Shown piece after piece: positions 1 through 5,231 of a stretch of DNA of 5,304 nt (the first letter of the stretch is position 1; every line of letters starts with the position of its first letter). A program made the translations under genes and the position numbers. Under the pieces are notes generated by a model. That model did no database searches. It saw only the letters and a list, made by a program, of their open reading frames with translations, and was not told the origin of the DNA. The stretch comes from Collinsella sp. (GTDB lineage: Bacteria > Actinomycetota > Coriobacteriia > Coriobacteriales > Coriobacteriaceae), in contig JAUMSH010000004.1 of the NCBI GenBank assembly GCA_031292915.1, positions 1 through 5,304 of the forward strand. Reading direction: 5' to 3'.

Positions 1-1241
1 ATCACGCGCAGGGCAACGGCATTATGGTTCGTCTCGTTTCCGTATCTCGTGTTCTCAAAAGCTCCCCACTCTATCATTTCCACGCTTTTGGGTAGCACAA
101 TCTCTTTGCCGGCAATCGCAGGATCAAGAGAGGCGAACGCGAGCGCCCCGATAGATTTGACACCATCGCCAATCGTCACCGACGACACATGCGAGCACCC
201 GTCAAAGGCATAGCGCTCAATCCGCTCCACCGTGCCCGGCACGTTGATCTGCGTAAAGGTGAGTACCGTTGTGTCCGAGACATAGAACTGCGGTACGCCG
301 CAATTGGCGAAGGCGCGATAGTCGATAGTCTTAACCGAAGGCGGCAGCGTTGCCACCACATTGTCGTCAAGTTGTTCGCAGCCCTCAAAGGCCTGCTCGG
401 GAATCGTGGTAAAGGCCGCGTTGTTGGGCCAGGTCACCGTGTGAAGTGTCTTGCTTCCGGTAAACGCATTCCAGCCCAGTTCCTCAACCGAATCGGGCAG
501 TGCGATTTCCTTGATGCTGCTGCCGCCCAAACCGCCCACAGAGCGGATATGCGAATCGAGGGCAAACGTAATTGATGTGAGCGCAACGTTTCCCATGCCC
601 TTAAGACTCACGACATTTTTGCCGTCGATGGTCGAGGGCACCTCCAACGTGGTAATGCCCGCGTCGCCATACTCGATAGAAATTTCGTTGGTGAGGCTAT
701 CGATCGAGAAGTAGTACTGCGCAGGAGTCTGCTCGCCGGCCACGTAGCCATCATCGTATTCGCCTTTTACGCCCGTAGCGCCCTTCGAGGTCATCCAGAG
801 CCCAAGATCCTCATTCCAGGTTGCTTCGGCTTCGGCGGTCTCCTCCTGCTTCTGCTGCTCGGCGAGTTCCTTGCCCTCGACAAGATCAGTGGCGAGCGTA
901 CCCGCAGGTGTGCTCTCGGTCTGCCCGGCGCCCGTTAGGCCCGCCGCCGATGCAATCTCGGAGGGCGGGGGCGTAGGGGTATCACCGCTATCGAGCACTG
1001 TGGGGTCGGCGGCGCCGGCATCGGGCGCGGGGTCGGCGGAAGCAGAGTCTGACGTTTGGGCGTCAGCCGAATCGGCGGGAGCGGCGTCGGCTGCTTGGCC
1101 GTCATCCGTCTGCACAAAAGTGCCGTCGGTGTTGAGGGCCTCAGCAAACGCGCCCGCGGGAAACGAACCCGTCACCATCGCGAGGGTCACCGTGGCAACC
1201 GTCAGCCGTCGGCAAAGCGCTCGAGCAGTAGTCCACCTCAT
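1..1241 (-). CDS. Secreted BspA-like leucine-rich-repeat surface protein (N-terminal part, runs off left edge)
   Basis: The reading frame is open from an ATG at 1241-1239 to the left edge, giving 413 codons and no stop, so the C-terminus is not visible. The start is chosen because AGGAAAGG lies 7 bases upstream and a signal peptide follows at once: a basic n-region (residues 1-12), a hydrophobic core (13-25) and an AFA cleavage site near residue 33. Residues about 34-105 are low-complexity and rich in Ala, Asp, Ser, Thr and Pro, like a surface stalk. A short charged Glu/Gln segment follows. From about residue 200 onward there are repeated units of the LRR_5/BspA type, recognisable by IxxIxxxAFxxC followed by a VxLPxSV-like strand, for example YRAFANC, RYAFDGC and WGAFENT. 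Proteins of this family are exported and usually act in adhesion or host-surface contact; the ligand here is unknown. A sorting signal or wall-binding domain would be expected in the missing part. A shared dyad element lies upstream at 1303-1343. Confidence 0.88.
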   Translation of the reverse strand, partial: MRWTTARALCRRLTVATVTLAMVTGSFPAGAFAEALNTDGTFVQTDDGQAADAAPADSADAQTSDSASADPAPDAGAADPTVLDSGDTPTPPPSEIASAAGLTGAGQTESTPAGTLATDLVEGKELAEQQKQEETAEAEATWNEDLGLWMTSKGATGVKGEYDDGYVAGEQTPAQYYFSIDSLTNEISIEYGDAGITTLEVPSTIDGKNVVSLKGMGNVALTSITFALDSHIRSVGGLGGSSIKEIALPDSVEELGWNAFTGSKTLHTVTWPNNAAFTTIPEQAFEGCEQLDDNVVATLPPSVKTIDYRAFANCGVPQFYVSDTTVLTFTQINVPGTVERIERYAFDGCSHVSSVTIGDGVKSIGALAFASLDPAIAGKEIVLPKSVEMIEWGAFENTRYGNETNHNAVALRV

Positions 1242-1248
1242 GGTCGTT

Positions 1249-1256
1249 CCTTTCCT
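1249..1256 (-). promoter_or_regulatory. Ribosome binding site of the LRR protein gene
   Basis: On the minus strand AGGAAAGG sits 7 bases before the ATG at 1241. It fixes the start directly ahead of a clear signal peptide. Confidence 0.7.
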
Positions 1257-1302
1257 GCAAACCAAAAGTCATCCAGCGTAATCGTTGTTCAAAAACAAAG
1301 CG

Positions 1303-1343
1303 AACGGTAGGTTCATATATGCGAACCTACCGTTCTACCTGCG
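1303..1343 (-). promoter_or_regulatory. Palindromic element upstream of the LRR protein gene, copy 1 of a shared module
   Basis: AACGGTAGGTTC (1303-1314) and GAACCTACCGTT (1323-1334) form a perfect 12-bp inverted repeat around an 8-base spacer, ATATATGC. Five bases beyond the core dyad is CTACCTGCG (1335-1343). The core TAGGTTC-N8-GAACCTA-N5-CTACCTGCG recurs with identical spacing at 3629-3664, upstream of the other surface-protein gene and in the same orientation. The dyad edge is 67 bases from the ATG. A 22-bp dyad fits the footprint of a dimeric regulator such as a LuxR-type protein, and CTACCT could be an extra half-site. A hairpin in the 5' untranslated RNA is the alternative. I could not place a convincing -35/-10 pair here, which would suit an activator-dependent promoter. 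Confidence 0.65.
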
Positions 1344-1345
1344 CA

Positions 1346-1382
1346 AACCACCGCAAAGGGGACAGGCACCTTTGCGGTGGTT
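1346..1382. repeat. REP-like perfect hairpin (14-bp stem, 9-base loop)
   Basis: AACCACCGCAAAGG (1346-1359) pairs perfectly with CCTTTGCGGTGGTT (1369-1382) around a loop containing GGACAGGCA. A near-identical half copy (20 of 21 bases, opposite orientation) lies at 5166-5186, so this is a dispersed repeat and not a one-off terminator. From memory, sequences with the core AAAGGGGACAGGCACCTTT are common intergenic repeats in several bacterial groups, including Coriobacteriia, and have been associated with REP-associated (RAYT/Y1) transposases; I cannot check that here. There is no T tract after either arm, so it is a poor intrinsic terminator. It abuts the regulatory element at 1303-1343. Confidence 0.75.
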
Positions 1383-1403
1383 CTGGACTCGGCCGGCCAG
1401 TTT

Positions 1404-1460
1404 GTCTCGATCTGTAACAGTTAGAGGTCAAATTCCCCGCCTGGTGTTACAGATCGAGAC
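1404..1460. repeat. Tandem hairpin unit A (16-bp stem, 25-base loop)
   Basis: GTCTCGATCTGTAACA (1404-1419) and TGTTACAGATCGAGAC (1445-1460) form a perfect 16-bp inverted repeat with a 25-base loop that starts with a TAGAG motif at its third base and ends in TGG. It is the first of two related units; see 1485-1541. It lies between the stop of the wall-anchored protein gene and the start of the LRR gene. No coding capacity is evident. It may be a MITE-like or REP-like repeat, a transcription or RNA-processing signal, or a small structured RNA. Confidence 0.75.
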
Positions 1461-1484
1461 ATTAGATTGGCGGCCATTCGGTTC

Positions 1485-1541
1485 ATCTCAATCTGTAACA
1501 TCTAGAGCCGTTTTGACTGGCTTGGTGTTACAGATTGAGAT
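1485..1541. repeat. Tandem hairpin unit B (16-bp stem, 25-base loop)
   Basis: ATCTCAATCTGTAACA (1485-1500) and TGTTACAGATTGAGAT (1526-1541) form a perfect 16-bp inverted repeat. Compared with unit A the stem differs at two positions, and both changes are matched by the complementary change in the other arm (G:C to A:T at stem positions 1 and 6). The loop is again 25 bases, with TAGAG and TGG at the same places but a diverged middle. On the plus strand the right arm is followed by a few T residues. Neither flanking gene is transcribed in that direction, so it is not an obvious terminator for them. On the minus strand it starts 36 bases after the wall-anchored protein gene's stop and has no U tract. 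Confidence 0.75.
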
Positions 1542-1577
1542 TTTGCTAAAGCCGAGGATGGGCGCCGCCGCCAAAAC

Positions 1578-3569
1578 CTAACGCTTGCGGCGCTTGGTTG
1601 CGGCGATGCCGGCAGCGGCAACGGTTGCGCCAGCGATACCTAGGGCGGTGACCGTCATTACGGTGGTATCTCCCGTGGTAGCCAGGACAGCATCGCCCTT
1701 CTTGGTCGGCGCGGCTTTCTCAACCGTCTTGGTCGTGGCGGTTGTCGTGGCCGGCTTAGCCGCGGGTTTGGTCTCGGGTTTCGTCTCAGGCTTGGTTTCG
1801 GGCTTGACCTCGGGCTGCGGCGTCGGATTGGGATCCGGCGTAGGCTGCGGATCGGGAGTCGGCGTGGCTTCAGGCGTAAAGGTCAAATCGGTGTTGAGCC
1901 ACAGAGTGAAGATACAGCCGCTCTCGGGATCAACTACACTCGCTTCGCCCATCTGGTAGCCGCACTCCTGGCCGTTGATCACCAGCTTGGTGTTGGGCGT
2001 AAAGTAGAATCCGCGCGCGAGCTTGAGGTAGATACCGTAGCGATAGGTCACGCCAGGCTTAAAGGCGTCGATGTGGTTCGTGATGTTCTGATCCCAGAAC
2101 TCCTGAGAGTTCACTTCGCTGCCGTCGCTACCCGTCCAGTACTCACACTGAGGAAGGAAGTTGGAGCCCGTCGGAACATTCGCCGTAAAGACCGGCTTAT
2201 CGCCTGCCTTGAAGGTGGTCGTGGCGCCGTTGATCTCGATAACGTCGATGGCCCGCCATTCGTCGATCGGCTGCTCGCACAGCATATTGTCAGCGTTTGG
2301 CGCGAAGACGCCGTTGACGGTCTTGATGTGGTGCGTCCAATGGCCGTTGACGTACATCATGCAGTCATTGCCCACGGTATTGTCGCCCTTGAGCCTCAGC
2401 TCGACGGAATACATGTAGAACTTGCCCTCTTCGAAGTGTTCGATCCTCCTCGCGCCCGTCGGATACTTGGCGGGGTCGGAATACCAGAAGGCAACGGGCG
2501 TGAGCTCCGCGGGGTCGCTGCCATCCATCTCCTCCCAGCACTCGTAGGCGATCTCGTACTTGTCGGCGTCAGCAGCGGGAATCGTCGCGGTCGCGCGGGG
2601 CGCCTCGCCGGGCGCGTAGTTGGTCTTCACGTCGTTGACGTTCAGGTTATGGAGGGCTTCGTTTTCTGACGCAACGAGCGTAATTTCGCTATTGATGGCG
2701 TAGCAGAGGTAATAATCGTACCTGGTTTCGTTGAGGATAGTCGAGCTGCCTTCATAGTCAGTTCCGGTATACTCCAGTGCCGTGCCAATATAGAGAGCCT
2801 CATTGCGCGTGAGTCGATACGAGCCGCCTGCCGCGCCACCCGTAAAGGTCAGCGTCAGCCTCATGTGATTGCCAACGGGTTCGAAGCGAGCCGTCACGTC
2901 GGACATGGACGCATCCTGAACTTCGACCAGAATGCCCGAAGCGGCATCGGCCCTGTAGTACTTAACCTCGACGACTTCGCTCGCAAGCGTTTCTGGAATG
3001 CCGCCCTCAACATCGGGAAAATCATAGGTATACGACTGGCCCTTTTCGAGTGTGACATTGCTCGGAAGCGCGCAGTCCGTGTAGCGGGGAACCACGGTCG
3101 TATTGACCCTAACGTCGCTGCCGCCAACAACATCGGTCACACCGCAGGGCATGATGGCGTTGCTCGCCGGCATGGCGGCGTTGTCGTCGCCAGAAGCGTT
3201 TTGCCCAGCGAGCGCAGCACCGCTAGACTCATTGGCGGCATCGGCTGGGATTGTCTGCTGAGGCTCAACGGTGGCTTGCGCCGCCGGAGCAGCATCGGTT
3301 GCAGGCGCGGTCGAAGCAGCTGATGCGGTCGTTGCAGCCGTATCCTCCGCAACCGTCGGCGTCACCGGAGCCGCGGCAACCTCATCCGTCCCGGCGGCGG
3401 GATCGGCGCATTCCGTCGCCAGAGCCACGCTCGGCAGCAGCAGCTGGCCGACCATAAGCGCACACGCACCAGCGCAAGCGATTTTGGCACCCACACAACG
3501 CCAGGTACCGTGAACCAGCGAGCAGGTACGCTCGCGTTGGGTTTGCTTGTCAAAGTGGCTTCCGTACAT
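1578..3569 (-). CDS. Cell-wall-anchored (LAxTG-type sortase substrate) surface protein, 663 residues
   Basis: The start is set at the ATG at 3569 because AAGGAGG lies 5 bases upstream; the frame stays open for 18 more codons but that extension has no comparable ribosome site. Residues 1-51 are a long signal peptide with a hydrophobic core at about 29-45 and a VALA cleavage site. Residues 52-135 are an Ala/Thr/Pro-rich stalk. Residues about 150-300 are an unrecognised beta-rich region. Two related modules follow at about 309-410 and 441-541. Each has an xPGxxP/KAGDKPxFTA-like strand, a Cys-Trp/Cys-x-Tyr-Trp segment, an F-x-x-G-x-x-Y-x-Y strand leading to LxL, and a conserved V/INGxxC/H strand. 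A Thr-Pro/Lys-Pro-Glu-Thr wall-spanning segment runs from about 565 to 607. The end is a sorting signal: LATTG at 629-633, a hydrophobic stretch and a KRRKR tail. LAxTG-like signals are typical of class E sortases in high-GC Gram-positives. The protein should be covalently attached to the wall, and adhesion is a plausible but unproven role. It lies upstream of, and in the same direction as, the LRR gene, but the hairpin-rich 336-base gap argues for separate transcription units. Confidence 0.9.
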   Translation of the reverse strand: MYGSHFDKQTQRERTCSLVHGTWRCVGAKIACAGACALMVGQLLLPSVALATECADPAAGTDEVAAAPVTPTVAEDTAATTASAASTAPATDAAPAAQATVEPQQTIPADAANESSGAALAGQNASGDDNAAMPASNAIMPCGVTDVVGGSDVRVNTTVVPRYTDCALPSNVTLEKGQSYTYDFPDVEGGIPETLASEVVEVKYYRADAASGILVEVQDASMSDVTARFEPVGNHMRLTLTFTGGAAGGSYRLTRNEALYIGTALEYTGTDYEGSSTILNETRYDYYLCYAINSEITLVASENEALHNLNVNDVKTNYAPGEAPRATATIPAADADKYEIAYECWEEMDGSDPAELTPVAFWYSDPAKYPTGARRIEHFEEGKFYMYSVELRLKGDNTVGNDCMMYVNGHWTHHIKTVNGVFAPNADNMLCEQPIDEWRAIDVIEINGATTTFKAGDKPVFTANVPTGSNFLPQCEYWTGSDGSEVNSQEFWDQNITNHIDAFKPGVTYRYGIYLKLARGFYFTPNTKLVINGQECGYQMGEASVVDPESGCIFTLWLNTDLTFTPEATPTPDPQPTPDPNPTPQPEVKPETKPETKPETKPAAKPATTTATTKTVEKAAPTKKGDAVLATTGDTTVMTVTALGIAGATVAAAGIAATKRRKR
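1749..1811 (-). repeat. KPET repeat tract in the wall-spanning segment
   Basis: Residues 587-607 contain three consecutive Lys-Pro-Glu-Thr tetrapeptides followed by degenerate KPAA/KPA copies, encoded by roughly 12-base DNA repeats. It follows a Thr-Pro-x-Pro stretch (residues about 565-586). Such tracts span the peptidoglycan in sortase substrates and often vary in copy number between strains. Confidence 0.7.
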
Positions 3570-3574
3570 AACGG

Positions 3575-3581
3575 CCTCCTT
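3575..3581 (-). promoter_or_regulatory. Ribosome binding site of the wall-anchored protein gene
   Basis: On the minus strand AAGGAGG precedes the ATG at 3569 by 5 bases. This decides the start against the upstream in-frame ATG at 3623. Confidence 0.8.
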
Positions 3582-3625
3582 GGTCGTAGGGACATACCAC
3601 CAAGATGTGCCAAATGACTCCATAT

Positions 3626-3664
3626 GCCTAGGTTCGTAGATGTGAACCTAGGCCTCTACCTGCG
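3626..3664 (-). promoter_or_regulatory. Palindromic element upstream of the wall-anchored protein gene, copy 2 of the shared module
   Basis: GCCTAGGTTC (3626-3635) and GAACCTAGGC (3644-3653) form a perfect 10-bp inverted repeat around the 8-base spacer GTAGATGT, and CTACCTGCG follows at 3656-3664. The 22-bp core and the flanking 9-mer match copy 1 at 1308-1343 exactly in sequence and spacing. The bases just outside the core differ between copies but still pair in each, so the dyad itself is maintained. The core edge is 60 bases from the ATG of the wall-anchored protein gene. It lies in the divergent intergenic region shared with the membrane LuxR regulator gene, about 25 bases from that gene's proposed -35 box, so it could serve both promoters. 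Confidence 0.7.
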
Positions 3665-3688
3665 GTTTAATTCAATATGATTTCGCCA

Positions 3689-3718
3689 TCGCCACACTCG
3701 TCCCGGGAACGCTACAAT
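3689..3718 (+). promoter_or_regulatory. Possible sigma-70-type promoter of the membrane LuxR gene
   Basis: TACAAT at 3713-3718 is a good -10 match (5 of 6). TCGCCA at 3689-3694 is a weak -35 (4 of 6) with an 18-base spacer. Transcription would start near 3725, leaving a leader of about 30 bases before the start codon. Confidence 0.45.
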
Positions 3719-3743
3719 CGAGGACACGATTATTCGTCCACCC

Positions 3744-3749
3744 AAAGGA
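3744..3749 (+). promoter_or_regulatory. Ribosome binding site deciding a TTG start
   Basis: AAAGGA lies 6 bases before TTG at 3756. It supports a non-ATG start for the regulator, directly ahead of the first hydrophobic helix. No ATG occurs nearby in this frame upstream of the first membrane helix. Confidence 0.6.
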
Positions 3750-3755
3750 CCGTCC

Positions 3756-5159
3756 TTGAACCTGAGCAGGTCTAAAATCAACGCGCTTCTGGCACTCGCG
3801 CTCTTCACCTTCGCCTTCCTTGCCGCCGAGTTTCGCTTCGACGTCAATGTCGGGCTGCTCGCCGGTGCCGAGCGTGTTGTAATTGCGCAGGGCTTCATCC
3901 TTGGCGCCAGCGTCATCGGCTTTATCGGATATGCGCCGCTGCTTGGGCTCGCACAGCGCAAAGGCCGGCCTCAGGCAGTTGTCAGCGCCGCCGTTCCCAT
4001 CGCCATCTTGGGGTTGACTCAGATTCAGTCCCCCACGAGCCCGCTTGCGCTCGAGATTCTGGGATGCCTCTCATTCCTCGGACTCGGCCTACTGGGCGCC
4101 GCAGCGCACCATGCCTTTTCGTTGGCATTCCAGGATGACCCCAAACTCGCCACCGGCGCAGGAGCAGCCTATGCCGCGGGCATCCTGATGCAGTTCGTCG
4201 TCAACCTGATTGATTGCGGTGGCATCGTCGAGCTCATCATTCTTGGCGCGGCAACGATCTGCATCTCCGCCCTCAGCGTCGTTCCCCAAAAGGCTGCCGA
4301 GAGTTCCAGCCCCGCCATCAATCCCTTTGCCGAGCCCTCGCACGCCCTCGCCAAGCAGGCGTGCTGGAGCATCGCGCTCGTCGTGATTCTCGCCTGCCTG
4401 TTCTCGACGCTCGACAACGTCGTCACGTTCTCCAACGCCCACGGCACCATCGCCGTACAGACCTGGCCGCGCCTCTTTTTGGCGGCGAGCGGTCTCGTCG
4501 CCGGTATCGTCTTTGATCTTGCCGAGCGTCGCTACATGGGCCTCATCATGCTCGGCGTCACGGTACTTTCCACCATCTCAATCTTGGCTGTGGAAGCCGG
4601 TGCCGATCCCAACCTGGGCCTTGTCGTCTTTTACCTGAGCTCGGGCTTTTTTGTCACGTTCTTTACTGCCAACTTTACACAGCTGGCGCCGCGCATGCAT
4701 ACGCCCGCACTGTGGGCTGGCATGGGCCGCGCAGCCAACAACGTGTGCGCGTTCACTACGTCGGGCATCTCGCTGGCACTTGTGACCTCGGGCAATGTCG
4801 CCATCATCATGATCGGCGCGCTCATGCTGCTTGTGGCGGCAAGTGTGGCGTTTGTAGCTGCGGGCCTGTTCCGCCTGCCCCAAACCGAGCAGGAGCGCGA
4901 ACACCAGCAACGAGCCGAGAAAGCGCTCGCTGCGCCGAGCATCGAAGAGCAACGCCAGGCCTTCATCGCCAACCACGCTCTCACCCCACGCGAAGTTGAC
5001 GTGCTCATAGCCGTGACACAGGACGAACGCCCGCTCAAGCAAATCGCCGAGGAACTCGGCATCTCGATGCGCATGGTACAGCGCCACCTGAGCTCTAACT
5101 ACCAAAAGACCGACACGCAGACGCGCGCCGGTCTCACCAAGGCCTTCCCCTCCGCCTAA
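3756..5159 (+). CDS. Membrane-embedded LuxR-family transcriptional regulator (about 12 TM helices plus C-terminal HTH)
   Basis: The 467-residue protein starts at TTG with AAAGGA 6 bases upstream. Residues about 9-372 contain roughly twelve hydrophobic helices (near 9-26, 42-65, 74-92, 98-117, 132-152, 155-175, 200-222, 236-255, 260-280, 285-307, 322-342 and 346-372), with a polar loop at about 177-199, resembling the topology of an MFS transporter. A charged Glu/Gln/Arg linker (about 376-403) leads to a LuxR/GerE DNA-binding domain at 407-467. That domain shows LTPREVDVL, then LKQIAEELGIS and the recognition-helix region MRMVQRHLSSNYQK. There is no response-regulator receiver domain or autoinducer-binding domain. 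Such membrane LuxR proteins are numerous in Coriobacteriia and often sit beside the genes they control, with the membrane part thought to sense a small molecule. Here the neighbour is the divergent wall-anchored protein gene, and the shared palindrome lies between the two. The ligand is unknown. The gene ends 26 bases before an insertion sequence. Confidence 0.9.
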   Translation: MNLSRSKINALLALALFTFAFLAAEFRFDVNVGLLAGAERVVIAQGFILGASVIGFIGYAPLLGLAQRKGRPQAVVSAAVPIAILGLTQIQSPTSPLALEILGCLSFLGLGLLGAAAHHAFSLAFQDDPKLATGAGAAYAAGILMQFVVNLIDCGGIVELIILGAATICISALSVVPQKAAESSSPAINPFAEPSHALAKQACWSIALVVILACLFSTLDNVVTFSNAHGTIAVQTWPRLFLAASGLVAGIVFDLAERRYMGLIMLGVTVLSTISILAVEAGADPNLGLVVFYLSSGFFVTFFTANFTQLAPRMHTPALWAGMGRAANNVCAFTTSGISLALVTSGNVAIIMIGALMLLVAASVAFVAAGLFRLPQTEQEREHQQRAEKALAAPSIEEQRQAFIANHALTPREVDVLIAVTQDERPLKQIAEELGISMRMVQRHLSSNYQKTDTQTRAGLTKAFPSA

Positions 5160-5165
5160 AACAAA

Positions 5166-5186
5166 AACCACCACAAAGGTGCCTGT
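5166..5186. repeat. Truncated REP-like copy interrupted by the insertion sequence
   Basis: AACCACCACAAAGGTGCCTGT matches the minus strand of the hairpin at 1346-1382 at 20 of 21 bases, then the match stops. In the intact copy the next bases would be CCCCTTTGCGGTGGTT; here they are replaced by the left end of the insertion sequence. It begins 7 bases after the stop codon of the LuxR gene. The T at 5186 could belong to either the repeat or the element. Confidence 0.7.
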
Positions 5187-5192
5187 GAACTG

Positions 5193-5225
5193 CCTCCCAT
5201 TTCTTGGACATCGGGAAATGGGAGG
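5193..5225 (+). promoter_or_regulatory. IS-end hairpin that includes the transposase ribosome binding site
   Basis: CCTCCCATTTC (5193-5203) and GAAATGGGAGG (5215-5225) form a perfect 11-bp stem with an 11-base loop. The 3' arm contains GGGAGG, the ribosome binding site for the ATG at 5232 (6-base spacing). TTTT follows the stem, giving it a weak terminator look as well. A transcript entering from the LuxR gene would fold and hide the ribosome site. Confidence 0.65.
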
Positions 5226-5231
5226 TTTTCC

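Noticed and set aside
871..1281. A 136-codon Ala/Ser-rich open frame on the plus strand
   Set aside because: It mirrors the low-complexity Ala/Asp-rich stalk of the LRR protein on the opposite strand; the signal peptide and ribosome site support the minus-strand gene.
1404..1541. The two tandem hairpins as ordinary intrinsic terminators
   Set aside because: The flanking genes are on the minus strand and there is no U tract on that strand after either stem. The 25-base loops are unusually large for terminators.
1404..1541. A CRISPR array, suggested by repeats with regular spacing
   Set aside because: There are only two units, each unit is itself an inverted repeat, the loops are partly conserved instead of unique, and no cas genes are present.
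1285..1581. A 98-codon plus-strand open frame across the intergenic region
   Set aside because: It is made of inverted-repeat sequence, has no ribosome site, and its peptide repeats only because the hairpins repeat.
2073..2669. A 198-codon open frame on the plus strand
   Set aside because: It lies antisense inside the wall-anchored protein gene, has no ribosome site or recognisable domain, and is explained by the GC-rich codon usage of the real gene.
3570..3623. An 18-codon N-terminal extension of the wall-anchored protein starting at ATG 3623
   Set aside because: No good ribosome site precedes it, while AAGGAGG is ideally placed before the ATG at 3569. The extension would also put extra residues before an already long signal peptide.
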